From assembly GCF_020497125.1 (NCBI RefSeq), contig NC_059082.1, positions 19,023,965 to 19,087,964 of the forward strand: a stretch of 64,000 nt of DNA. The letters are read 5' to 3'. The translations under genes were made by a program, and so were the position numbers. This stretch comes from Mauremys mutica. Its lineage: Eukaryota > Chordata > Testudines > Geoemydidae. The notes under the pieces were generated by a model. The model made no database searches. It saw nothing but the letters and a program-made list of their open reading frames with translations, and had not been told where the DNA came from. Of the stretch, positions 1 to 12,200 are shown piece after piece (positions within the stretch are counted from its first letter, which is position 1; every line of letters starts with the position of its first letter).

Positions 1-1843
1 ATTGGTATATCTCCAGTTATTACCTTTTTATTACCTTTTATGATTGAAAACCCACATTTAATGACTGAACGATGTTAATGAAGACCAGGATACAGTCCAC
101 CCAACAGAGCAGATGTCACAGACAAACTGCTGGATAAAGTGTATGAAAGAGAAATTGAGCAGTGTGCAAAAGGTCTAGAGGGTGAAATTGTTAACCTGAG
201 ACTTTATGGGTGGAGCAATGTCCACAACGATCCTGTTGTATGTGCTTGTATGACAACAGAAGAAGGGAATGTCTTCCTTACAGAAACAATTGATACACCA
301 GGAAATGCGCACACAGCAGAATACTTACAAGAAGTGGCAGTAAAAGTTATAACAAACTGTGAAAAAAAAATCAAATGTCTAGTACGCAGCTTGGTCACAG
401 ACAATGCTGCAAATGTATCCAAGATGAGAACAAATTATTTAGAAGAGAGTCCCAAACTAATAATAAACGGTTGCAGTGCTCATTTGATGCACCCCCTAGC
501 CAAAAAGACTTCAGTGTTCCAGAAATAAAGGCTAATGTTGTTGAAATTGCAAAATACTTCCGCAACAGCCACTTTGCAGCAGCTGCTCTGAAAAAAGTGA
601 GAGGAAACCAGCTAATTCTCCCACAAGACGTGCAATGGAACTCAGTAGTGGAGTGTTTTGAGCACTATATCAAGAACTAGCCTAATCTGATGACAGTTTG
701 TGAACAAAATCATGAAAAAATAGACGGCACTGTCACAGCCAAAGTTCTCAACATTAAAAAATTAAAAATGGGACAAGCACTATCTCCAGTTCATTTTCTT
801 GCAAATATTCTCAATACTCGGTACCAGGGTCAAACCTTAACTGCTGAAGAGGAGGAGTTGGCTATGACATGGACATCCAGCAATCATCCCTCCATAATGC
901 CAAAAATAATAAAATTCAGAGCTAAGAGTGAACCATTGAAGAAATAGATGTTTGCTGATGATGTTTTAAAGAAAGTCACACCAGTGAAGTGGTGGAAGTC
1001 ACTTAAGCACTTGGATTCAGAGACTGTTGAAGTGATAAGCTCACTTTTAACAGCAGTAGCTTCTGCCGGTGTAGAAAGAATATTTTCTTCCTTTAGACTA
1101 ATTCATTCCAAATTGAGAAATTGCTTGGGACCTGAAGAAGCAGGAAAGCTTGTTTTTCTTTTCCAGATTATGAACAAACAGGAAAATGAAGGTGAGGACG
1201 ACAGTTAGCTGCAGAAGCCAATATTTTAAGTTTCTCATGTTGACCTGGCTGACATAGTCGATTTAATTTTTGGTGGTTTTTTTAAAATATTTCATTTAAC
1301 TATTTTAGTTAACATTGTTAACAAAAACAAACTTGATTTAAAAAAACTGAACATTTAATTTTTGAATTTAGTTTCTATAATATTTTAACAAAACAAGCAT
1401 ATGTTTGCTGTTGAAGAAAAAACAGAATACATAACATTGTTTTAGTTAAATAAAACAATTTAAATGTCTGTCTGGGGATGTTCTCCTCCTAATACAACAT
1501 GACAAGAAAATCCTCCAAATATTTGTGATTAACCTGTTGAACGGAAGATTGGTCACCTCCCAGTGACTTCATAAATATCTGCTTCAATTACCTTTGGTAA
1601 ATGAAATAACCAAACAATCATTCATTTTCTGATATAGCTGTAAAACTAAACTGAAAAAGTTTTCAAAATAAATCACTTTAAAAATGTATAGTGTGTACCT
1701 TCTAAAAATGAAACCTACATCTATCTCTGAGTTGTGAAGAATATGTATTAAGGTTATAACAACCAATAAGAATGCACCTTTATGTACAAATCCATGATTA
1801 AATCGACTCTTCCTGACTAGTGATTTAAATCAAATCCACCCTG
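1..1843 (+). mobile_element. hAT DNA transposon, 3' part, decayed
   Basis: Transposase remains fill about 86-1208, followed by a 600-base AT-rich tail ending in TTTAAATCAAATCCACCCTG. The 5' end lies outside the window. A related element in opposite orientation is at about 37165-39012 and shares the tail at roughly 85% or more by eye. Confidence 0.85.
86..1208 (+). pseudogene. hAT transposase pseudogene
   Basis: Reads as a hAT transposase with a DUF659-like segment (SLVTDNAANVSKMR, then GCSAHLMHPLAKK) and a C-terminal hATC dimerisation segment (ASAGVERIFSSFRLIHSKLR, then AGKLVFLF). It is broken: the reading shifts frame near 510-520 and two in-frame stops follow, at 678-680 and 945-947. The start is missing, as coding sense continues to the left edge region. 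It would have cut and pasted its own element; it is now dead. Confidence 0.85.
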
Positions 1844-1845
1844 GT

Positions 1846-4376
1846 CACAACACTTGTTTCTCACTCTGAGAGGTCCTAAGATACCAAACCTTAAGATAAT
1901 GAAAAACTCAATTAGGTAGTTTTTAAAATGTGTTATAATTTTCTTCTGTTTCTGGGGTTTGTGTAGTAACTCAGGCAACGTGGCTTTAATAGGTGGAAAG
2001 TTAAAGTGCCAACTAAAAGTATGACAAAATCTCTAAAATAATTCTGTCTGATGTGGCATATACAGAATACTTAATAGTATGGTGTGGTATAAAGGTTTTT
2101 CTGACACCTGTTTCAGATGACCAGCTAACTCGCTGGTGAACAAGTCAGTCATTCCAAACTCATACCAATTAAAAAAAACCCAACCTTACATTGCATCTCA
2201 CATGTACATTTTATATGTAGACATGTGCACCATAATGCTAAAGCCTGATGATATTATAAGAAACTACCGCTAGTTAATCAAATCCTTAGCTTGCAATTAT
2301 GATCGTGTGTGATTTAAGTTACAGAACTAATAAAACGCATACATTGTGGAACATGTCATGTTATTCATATACTTGTTTGTCAATACCCAGTAAAACAGAC
2401 AGATGGGTGAGGAAGGGCTCTCTACACAAGCCAATTACTTATGTTTACAGGTTGGGAAAAATCTGAAGACAGAAAAACAATGATCCAAGTGTCTCAGACA
2501 TTATATAGTTTTAATATTGCATTATTTTTTTCTCCAGTGGGAGAACTTTTACTTTAAACTTTTTTTAAAAAGTAACTTTAAAAATACTAAGAGCAATTTT
2601 ATAGGCTCCACTAATACAAGCGCAGTAGAACAGGTTATGGAAAAATATTTGGATTAAAACAATAATTGGTGATAAATATCAGACCAAAAAAGAACACATT
2701 TTCCATTTAGCTACACCTGTGAAACATAAGCAATCCAAAAGCCCAATTCATTTTTTAAAAAGCTATGCAACTTTACACAGAATTGCTGTACACTTAAAAA
2801 ATGAGTAATTTACTTTTCCAAGTAAATCATATATTATAGTGAGTCATGAACGCTTTTCCTGTGTGCAATGATTCGTTACAATTCCCAGCACAGTACTCCT
2901 TAAAAGGTCAGAATCTGAAAGTAGGGTTGCATCATTGTGCCCAATGAGATGTATACGTCATGCTCATTTCTAAGACTTGAGCCTCAAAAACTCTCTCAAT
3001 GTAACATAAAGGAGGAATTCCACAGGAGCAGTTGAAAATTCATGCTGATAACACTGTCCAAAAAATAAGAATACGTACTCTTGTGGCGGAGTGGAGCGAG
3101 GAGAAAAGAGGGTGAAGAAAGTGAGTTGAAGGTTACAAATCCAGACTGCCTGTCCCATTTTAATTTGCATTTTAAGACTCCTGCCTATTTACTAAACAAA
3201 CACACACACACAGTTTAACAATATACGTAATCTTGGCAGATTCTTTACTTCTGTGAAATTTGATCTGATTATTAATGTTGCTTAAGCAAGTTCTGTATTT
3301 AATTTCATCTCTCTTTTCAGAGGGGAGGAAGAAAGATCAGGGTTCAAAACACTGTATTTGCCCAATAGTGTGCAGTCCCCCTTCAGAGTTAGTTCAGACT
3401 ACTAGCAAATAAGAATTAGGATGTTTTTACAAAGCATAATAATGAGTGGAGACTGTGGATAGTATTCCAGTACAAGACCACTACATCTGCATTCTAAAAA
3501 TCCTCATGAAATTTGATTGGAAAAGGTATATTGCTCACACTGTAATCCTTTTAAAAAAGGATACAACAAAAAAAGTAAACAGAGCAAAAGCAATTAATTT
3601 ATATTATGTAGTCAGGCATGCAATTTTTAGCATTACATTTGGAGTTATAGCCAAAGTGATTACCATTAATGTTAATAGCCAAGAGCTGTATGTGTGTGAA
3701 GTAGCATGTTATTCCAGATACTGCACACAAAGATACTCATCTCAGGCTGTGGAATACAACTGCTCAATCATCCCCTGTAAGCTTTGAAAAGAAGTGTAAC
3801 AAAGAAGGGGCAGGGTACTGTGTTAAACCATGGTAGTCACAGGGAGATCTAAGACAAAGTCAAGAAAGGCAGCACAATATATGGCTGGACATGGAAGCTG
3901 TTACCTAGTAATGACTATGAGATAATAGTCACACACAGACAGTAGTATACAAGAATTATATGAGGCACTGAGCCAGATGGAAATATCAGCGGGGTACCAC
4001 ACAGTAAGGATAGCAAGCAGTGTAATCAAACACCAATCCAGTGACTCTCATGGCATCCATGGAGATCTGGTGTACTGAGTAGTAGTGAGATACACACGGC
4101 CTCTCCACTCTTATGAAACATGCTTCCACTTGCTCTCAGCCTGCATGTGCCCTGAATTTGGACGAAGTTCTAACAATATTCTCAGGAAAAATGTGATGCC
4201 TAGAGAGCATAACTCCTCTGGTAATATGTCTTCAATGATAACATTTTACATATTAGAATTTTTAAAACATTCTCACCCTCTGTCAAAAAAGGGAACACTT
4301 TAATTTTGACAAAGGATGGGGGTTGTTAGGGGAAAGACCACAGAAGGGCATCCTTCCGTTAGTTCCATGACATGTT
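1846..4376. other. Intergenic stretch, no gene seen
   Basis: AT-rich, with short ORFs only, none with splice-flanked or family-like sense. A short (AC)n run lies near 3200. It separates the hAT remnant from the candidate end of SPPL2A. Confidence 0.5.
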
Positions 4377-4382
4377 TTTATT
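4377..4382 (-). terminator. Candidate SPPL2A polyadenylation signal
   Basis: TTTATT on the plus strand reads AATAAA in the gene direction, about 1.8 kb past the candidate stop codon. The stretch 4383-6201 would then be 3' UTR; it holds no coding exon that I can recognise. Other AATAAA sites may also be used. Confidence 0.35.
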
Positions 4383-4407
4383 GCTGTGGCAATGCAGTGG
4401 AAAGTGG

Positions 4408-4434
4408 CTGCTGCTGCTGCTGCCGCCGCCGCCG
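4408..4434. repeat. Trinucleotide repeat (CTG)5(CCG)4
   Basis: Five CTG units run straight into four CCG units. On the gene strand this is CGG/GGC followed by CAG/GCA repeats, about 25 bases upstream of the candidate polyadenylation signal, in an otherwise AT-rich region. Confidence 0.9.
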
Positions 4435-6201
4435 CCATTACCCCACCTGAGTAAAAGGTAGCTAAGTTCCTGAAGAAAATGTGTACAATTTGTTTTGGGG
4501 AAAAACAAAAAAATCTTTAGTAATACTCATTTTTAATGCAGTTATTAGTTTGCCTGATTATTCAAATTCCACATTAAAGGCTGAAATCTTCATGACTCTC
4601 ATATTTCTTAAAGTATATAATCAGAAGTTTTCATCTGCCTTATATTTTAAATGAATTATATCCAAAAATGGAAGGAAAGCAGATGCAAAAAAGAATTGAA
4701 AAATAGAAAGCAAAAGAAAAGAACGGATGAGCAGATTAATACAAATTGCACTAAAAGAAGACTATATCACACCTTGTAGCAAAGGCTTCCTGGAGGAGTC
4801 CGACACCTAAATGAAATTCACTCCATTATTACAGTCATATACAACAGGAATGTTTCAAGACAAATTAACAACAAAAAGAATTATTTAGTGATAACAGCAT
4901 CTAGAAAACCAGAGCTATTGTGTCAAATGACTAAGCATAGCTTACATTATACATTAATGACAAGATACTAGGCATCTTCTAAGGTCCTTTTGCCCTGTTG
5001 AAACAGTACAAAGGAACATTAAACTAGCTATAAAAGGGATATTGAGGATTTTCTCAGTGTGGGAAAATCCTCACAGGCATAAAGCGTGTGCAGCAAGTAT
5101 ATCAGGGGTCCCCCTCCATCCCAGTAAGGACTACTCCAGCTAATGTATTCCAGTGCTATTTCAGCCTGCAGAGGCCTCAAGAGAAGGTTAGCCGAAAGAT
5201 GGCTGTAAACACACCTTTCCTCCAGCTGCACTGAGCATTAGCGACTTAAGATTTGGCCCCAATATATTTTTTAAAATAAAAAGGTATGTAAAGAAACCAT
5301 TGCTAGTTCAAAATACAGAATATGCATATACTGTAGGAAGTTAAACTATGCAATAAAGATGTGAGATATACAGGATTCTCTGAATCTGAAGATGCATTGA
5401 ATAAGATCCTCTGAAAAAAATAAGTTGGGTGAAATAAAGGCAAAGAAATCCTAAAACTGTACAGAAGGTTGAGTAAATGTCTCATTAAGATTACACAGAA
5501 TGTTTAAATTTCAGCCAAATCTCCAATAAGTAAATCAAATTTTTCTGTGTGCCAAACTTTGACCCAATAATAGGGCCAAGTTCAGAGCGGTTTTAATCCT
5601 TAAAAACAAACAAAAACAAACCCCACAGTTGAAAAAGCACATAAAATAACTACGATAGCAACATAAACCTTCCAAATATGAATTTCGTTAGCAGAAGTGT
5701 GAGAAAAAAAATTTGGTAGCTAAAAAACTAAAAGTTTTTAGACCAAACATACTAACAACTTAAGCGAGGAACATTATATTGTTCTCTCGGAATGAAGTTA
5801 ACTATAACTCTCTACTCCCAGAGGCAACCTCCGCAATTGGGCTTTGTACAGGGAACTCCACAGGAGTGGGGAGAGCAAGTACATACACAAGTATGTATTC
5901 AGGCTGGCCATGCAGTTTCTCCATAGCTTATTTCAGCCTATACATTGGAGTACTGAGCAAAATCCCACCACACCGTCATGAGGCACTTCTACCCACTGGA
6001 TTTACGTGAGGAGATGTTGCTCCTTCCCTCCCCCCAGTGCCCACAATACACACACCACGTTACATGAAGCTGGTGTAGAATTATTGCTCTCTACATTGCA
6101 GACAGGCAATGTAGAACTTACATGGCATGGAGGTAACCTCTCTACATCTGCATGAGTGTCATCCAATATTAGCACAAAAAAAAAAATTCTTCTTGCTTTC
6201 T

Positions 6202-6252
6202 TTAACTTCTCTCACCATAAATCAATTGTTCTTGAAAATAGTGGTCCATATT
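6202..6252 (-). CDS. SPPL2A: SPPL2A exon 16: likely last coding exon
   Basis: After acceptor CTGGCCAG the frame reads NMDHYFQEQLIYGERS and stops at TAA (6202-6204). It was chosen because MDH follows the YQ of exon 15, as in the mammalian tail (YQMMDH), and because YQNM preserves a YXXphi lysosomal sorting signal. The rest of the tail does not resemble the mammalian one and the polypyrimidine tract is only moderate, so this is the least certain exon. Confidence 0.55.
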   Translation of the reverse strand, partial: NMDHYFQEQLIYGERS

Positions 6253-9200
6253 CTGGCCAGAGCTATCACACAACTCAGTGGAAGGACATACAAAGACACC
6301 TTTAAGTTCTCCCAGTATTCTTGGATGGTCCTACTGCTGAGCCAGTTCCCAGAATAAATCAGAGTAACATCAAGGCTCCTTTTATATACGCTAGCTGCCA
6401 ACAGCTCCCAAGAGATTGCAGGGTCATAGAGACATTCTCACCACCCAAGAAAGAATCAATTTAGACAGGGGAAATCCTCAAAGTGCCAGTTTACAACTGC
6501 TTTGTGCTGACACAGTAAGACAGAAGTTTTTGATTGTAATTGATATTTCTAAGCCCCCAGTCACAAATGGTGACTTTGTTGCAGAATGGCATTTGTGATC
6601 ATGACAGCATAAGACCAATGCAGAAAACATTAGAAATGAGTTTCTAAACTACTGGTCAGACCAACTCTAATGTGTTTCTAATTTTTTTTCAAGTGTATTC
6701 TAATACAAAACTATTGCAGCCTGGAAATTGGTTTCCAATTTAATATTTGGGTGCCATATTCAGTGTTCCAAATGATAACACTTTGCATCAAGATGATGGT
6801 TCAGAGATACTGAAGATAATACACATTCTGGCACAATTCCTATTGTATTCATGTGAAAAATGTCATCTGTTTTGATTTTTCATATTACTGGACTGAGCCA
6901 AATATCTATATTTTCCTTTAAATCTTGTTCTATCAAGTTGACTTAGACTAAAATATACTTTTTTTTTTTAGAAAAAGCTATAAGCACTACTAATACAGAT
7001 GTAAAATGACTGGCTACTAATATATTACCACATACTTATTTAAGGAAGAATACACACAAAGTTACAAAACTGTTTTGACTATGTGAATGTGTTCTATTTA
7101 CCTGATAGCTGCTACCTTGCCAAAACTTCTTCATCTCCTTGCGTCTCCAGGCAACAAGTGAGCTGGTAATGAGTGTACATGGTACCAAATAGAGAAGGGC
7201 TGGTTGTCCCATCTTCATCAGTGCCAGAACAACAAAAGTCAACACCATGCCAACAGCATAAGCTATTAAAAAAAATTCAGGACAGCTACTGAATAGTATA
7301 CAGCATTACATCACTCAATGTATTACAGATATCCCATGAGTCTTGTGGATAAGGGATAAGGGAGAAGCGGTGGATGTGGTATACCTAGACTTTAGTAAGG
7401 CATTTGATACGGTCTTGCATGATGTTCTTATCGATAAACTAGGCAAATACAATTTAGATGGGGCTACTACAAGGTGGGTGCATAACTGGCTGGATAACCG
7501 TACTCAGAGAGTAGTTATTAATGGTTCCCAATCCTGCTGGAAAGATATAACAAGTGGGGTAGAAAGTACGCTTGGCATAGAAAGTACGCTTATTAAGTTT
7601 GCAGATGATACCAAACTGGGAGGGATTGCTACTGCTTTGGAGGACAGGATCATAATTCAAAATGATCTGGACAAATTGGAGAAATGGTCTGAGGTAAACA
7701 GGATGAAGTTTAATAGAGACAAATGCAAAGTGTTCCACTTAGGAAGGAACAACCAGTTTCACACATACAGAATGGGAAGAGACTGTCTAGGAAGGAGTAC
7801 GGCAGAAAGGGATCTAGGGGTTATAGTGGACCACAAGCTAAATATGAGTCAACAGTATGATGCTGTTGCAAAAAAAGCAAACGTGATTCTGGGATGCATT
7901 AACAGGTGTGTTGTGAGCAAGACACAAGAAGTCATTCTTCCGCTCTACTCTGCGCTGGTTAGGCCTCAACTGGAGTATTGTGTCCAGTTCTGGGCACCGC
8001 ATTTCAAGAAAGACGTGGAGAAATTGGAGAGGGTCCAGAGAAGAGCAACAAGAATGATTAAAGGTCTTGAGAACATGACCTACGAAGGAAGGCTGAAAGA
8101 ATTGGGTTTGCTTAGTTTGGAAAAGAGAAGACTGAGCAGGGACATGATAGCAGTTTTCAGGTATCTAAAAGGGTGTCATAAGGAGGAGGGAGAAAACTTG
8201 TTCACCTTAGCCTCTAATGATAGAACAAGAAGCAAGGGGCTTAAACTGCAGCAAGGGAGATTTAGGTTGGACATTAGGAAAAAGTTCCTAACTGTCAGGG
8301 TGGTTAAACACTGGAATAAATTGCCTAGGGAGGTTGTGGAATCTCCATCTCTGGAGATATTTAAGAGTAGGTTAGATAAATGTCTATCAGGGATGGTCTA
8401 GACAGTATTTGGTCCTGCCATGAGGGCAGGGGACTGGACTCAATGACCTCTCGAGGTCCCTTCCAGTCCTAGAGAGTCTATGAATCTATAATACTATAGC
8501 TATTACAGTATTTTCCATTTGATTATGTAAATGAGCAAAAATAGTAATTTCAGTGTGCTTTAAATATTGATGTTTCAAGAGTACTGATTTCTAGAACGAT
8601 GCAACTCAGATACAGACAAGTAAAACTGTAGAGATTAATTATACAAAAGTGAATACTGTCAATATTTTAAAGAAAATGATCTAGTAATCTCACAAAAGCA
8701 GCTTGCAGAAAAATACACTTTGCCAAAATACTGTATTAAAATTATTTACCTATGGTGCAGGAAACATAATATATAGAAGACGATCTTGTCTGAATATCAA
8801 ATCTTCGACAATAGGCAACCAGGAGACCTAAAGAGAGCATATGGAGAAAGTATTTATTGGAAGAAGTTTAAGTTGCCATAACATGAATTTACATTCATGC
8901 TCCCCATTATAGCAACAATATGGAAGAAAACAGTTAACTATAAAATTGTAAGTTAAATACTGTGGACAGCTAGAACACAATTAGTTTTATTTAAGAAACC
9001 TTAGGCCAGGTCTATACTTAAAAACTGACATCAACATAGCTACTGTGCTCAGGGGTGTGAAAAATCCACACCTGACTCCCGTAGCTATGCCGACCTAACC
9101 CCAGAGCAGACACAGTTCCACAGAAGAATGCTTCTGTTGACCTAGCTACTGTCGCTCAGAAAACCCCCTTCCTTCATTGTACTCTGCATCAACTGTACAG

Positions 9201-12200
9201 AATCACAGTGGCATGGCTATGATACTATAGCTATGCTGCTATAGCACCCACAGTGTAGACATGACTCTAGAATAAGCCTGTCTCTAAAGTCAATATCCCC
9301 ATTTAAATGAGCTAATGTGCTTTGCAATTAAATATAAACGACAGAGCTGCACTACACAGTGGTAACAAGCACCCAATACTTTGCACGTATGCAGTGCCTT
9401 CCATCAAAGACTCTCAACACTTTAATTAAATTTTGCCTCAGTACAGTAGAGAAAAATTAACACTCATATTTTACAGATGAGAAAGTCAGACAGAGGTTAA
9501 GTGATTTGCCCAAGGTCTCAAAGAAAGTCTATGGCGGAGCCAGGTGCAGCACTCAGGTTTTCACAAGACAAGCCTTCTAATCTTTTGTAAAGTGCGGTGA
9601 GATCTACTGATGAAGAAAGCTAATTATTATTATGATGTTGATTAAAAGGCAAATATATTTTCTCCTTCTATCAACACTGTAGAAATAATTTGGTTATGTA
9701 GTATATAAAAGCCTCATTTTAAAAGAGCAATGTATTGTACCATTCATCATATAATTAGAGATTAAGTGATGATAATCCTTTGCTATGTTACATTTCCTGT
9801 AAAAACCAGGTTGATTTAAGATCACTGATCCTGATTATTATTATATTAATGGCACTATATTCTACAAATACAAGTGCCATGAAAATAAATGTATATAAAA
9901 GCAGATCGTATTTTAAGATTTGTAAAACAAATTGTACTTAGACTACAGACTATTATAAAAATACAGATTGTTTTACAATGCATTTATATAGATCAAAAGC
10001 TAGAAATCAGTATTTAACACTGGAGTAGGCCTGAAATATAGAAAATCCACTTTGAGAATCAGGTTATTATGAAAAAGGTTCACAGATGTTTTTGTCAACT
10101 ATAAACAAAATTATTTCTTTACCTGGTACAATGATGTCTCCAAAACCCAGTAGTGAAAACGGCATTCCACATATCGTCAGTGCAGAGTATTCAAGTCTAG
10201 GTACCCTAATAACGACTGGTAACTGTAAAACAATATTTTTAAATCCCACATAAATTCAATCTAAATCACAATTTTTTTTGAAGAAATATTAAAATGATAT
10301 TAGAACTACTTATTCATCTAGTTTCTGAAAAACATCAAATTAGGAAGAACCTGAATTAAGAAAACAGGAACCAACAAACAATGTTTAAAATGTGATTTTA
10401 AGATTTAGGAGTAGAAAAAAATGGATTTTCAATTTTACAGATCATATATGTGAAAAAAATTAAGAACAATGTAATCACAAGCAACGGGAATATTAGATAT
10501 GCATTGTTATCCTGACTATAAGCTATTGACCAACAATGATATCCAGGCCCTGAAGAGGAAAATTTTGACAGTCAGGTTTTCCCCAAAAGAATAGCCTTTT
10601 CAGAGGATGCAATTTAAAGTCCAGTGAACATATCTGAAATACAATCCTTACTTTCTCATGGGGAGCTGAGGGTTCAGCAGGGCCTTCCACCAAGTTTCCA
10701 TCATTCTAGGATCAAACCCAAGTCAACAGGTATTTAATACTTTAACAAAAGTAGCAAAAGCTGGCTATATTTTGTGAGAAAATTATACCTAAAAGCTACT
10801 TGAATTTACTGACTTTCCATAGCTAATTCAGTTAGTGTTATATCCTGCACATATGTATCCATATTGCATTCATGATACAGAAAAAGACTATTCATACCTT
10901 TTCACTGTTACCAAAAGGACCAGCTGCAACTTCAACCATTATACTTTCCCCATTCTGAAATTTAAGGTTTTTTTCAATTAGTGATTTAACACTTATTTAA
11001 GTATACAGTGTAACACTTCAATATTACACATAGAATTGCTGCTTGCACCTCAATGTCCTATAATCCTCTTAATGTACTACTGTATGCAGGATTATTTTGT
11101 CCAGGACATCATCCAGCAAACCCATTCAAAATGGAATGCACTGATCCAAAACAGAAGTTGTTCAAATTCCAGCGAAGTGCACAGATTAATGAAATAAAGA
11201 TTTATGCTTTTGTTTTGTATTAAAACAATCAGACCTAAACTGGCTACTATAGTTTGTTTTCTAATAAAAGCAGCTAAAGTTGTTATTTAGCTGAAGAATG
11301 TGTCAGCAATCTACTCCTCTGCCATTGTAGACTTGTTCTTTCTACTTTGAAATGTGGGCACTTGCAAGTAATTTGTGCCACAGCATGTGAAAGAATCAGC
11401 ATTCTACAAAGCACCAAAACCTCAACTGATACATAAGGGTCTTAAAGCAAAAGATGGGGTACAGTAATAAAAGTCAGAATATAGACAGGGTGCAGTAATA
11501 AAACTGAGAATTTGAAAACCAGCAGGTTGCTGTATGACTTTGACAGCATTTATTAGAATGTCAACTAGAGCAAGTAAAAACAGAGCAGGTTTTTGGGGGT
11601 TGTAGCACAAAACAGATATACAATCCCATTTTTGAAGGAGTAACGACCATCCTGAGGCTAGTTCCCTCCCCACCTCCCCACAGCCATTATATCAGTGCTC
11701 CTTTCCTCTATTTCTACTATAATCCCTTTGGATGTATCTACTACTACTACTACTACTAATCCCTACCCCCTAGGCTGCATTTAGCTTGGATCCACCTTAT
11801 TTTCGCTACATCGTTTCCCCTTTGTTTTGAAGTTTAAATTAATGAGACAAACATTCCTGTGCAACCCTTCATTAAGATGTTGGTAGACTGAGAAACGTAG
11901 GAGAAATTACTTCATAGACAAACTCTTGGGAGTAACAGACTTTGAGTGTCTAGAATGGTAGCCATGTCTGGACAATATTTAAATGCATAAAATTCAGTGC
12001 ACAAAATATAAAATGCACCAGCAGGCCTCCATACCACAAATCTTTATCAAAAGTGTGGACCTACCTTGGTGATAAATGGAGTTATGAAGACGAAAAATAC
12101 ATCGTACAAAAGGAGGAGACCTAGAAGTATCACACATGACTGGCAAACAGAGAAGGAAACATTAAACACAAGTTTTCAAAGACTGCATGATAATTATCAT

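Noticed and set aside
139..1208. Functional hAT transposase or host-domesticated gene
   Set aside because: A frameshift, two in-frame stops and a missing start make it a dead copy.
1846..4376. Possible TRPM7 end or promoter, expected next to SPPL2A in human gene order
   Set aside because: No TRPM7-like coding sequence or CpG island is visible in this window.
7043..7262. Exon 15 reading on as the SPPL2A terminus (SYQVNRTHSHSQ...)
   Set aside because: The donor GTAAAT is present and the read-through tail has no family resemblance; kept only as a possible minor isoform.
7343..8401. 352-codon ORF as a host gene
   Set aside because: It is a CR1 reverse transcriptase fragment with CR1 3' end sequence and no start context.
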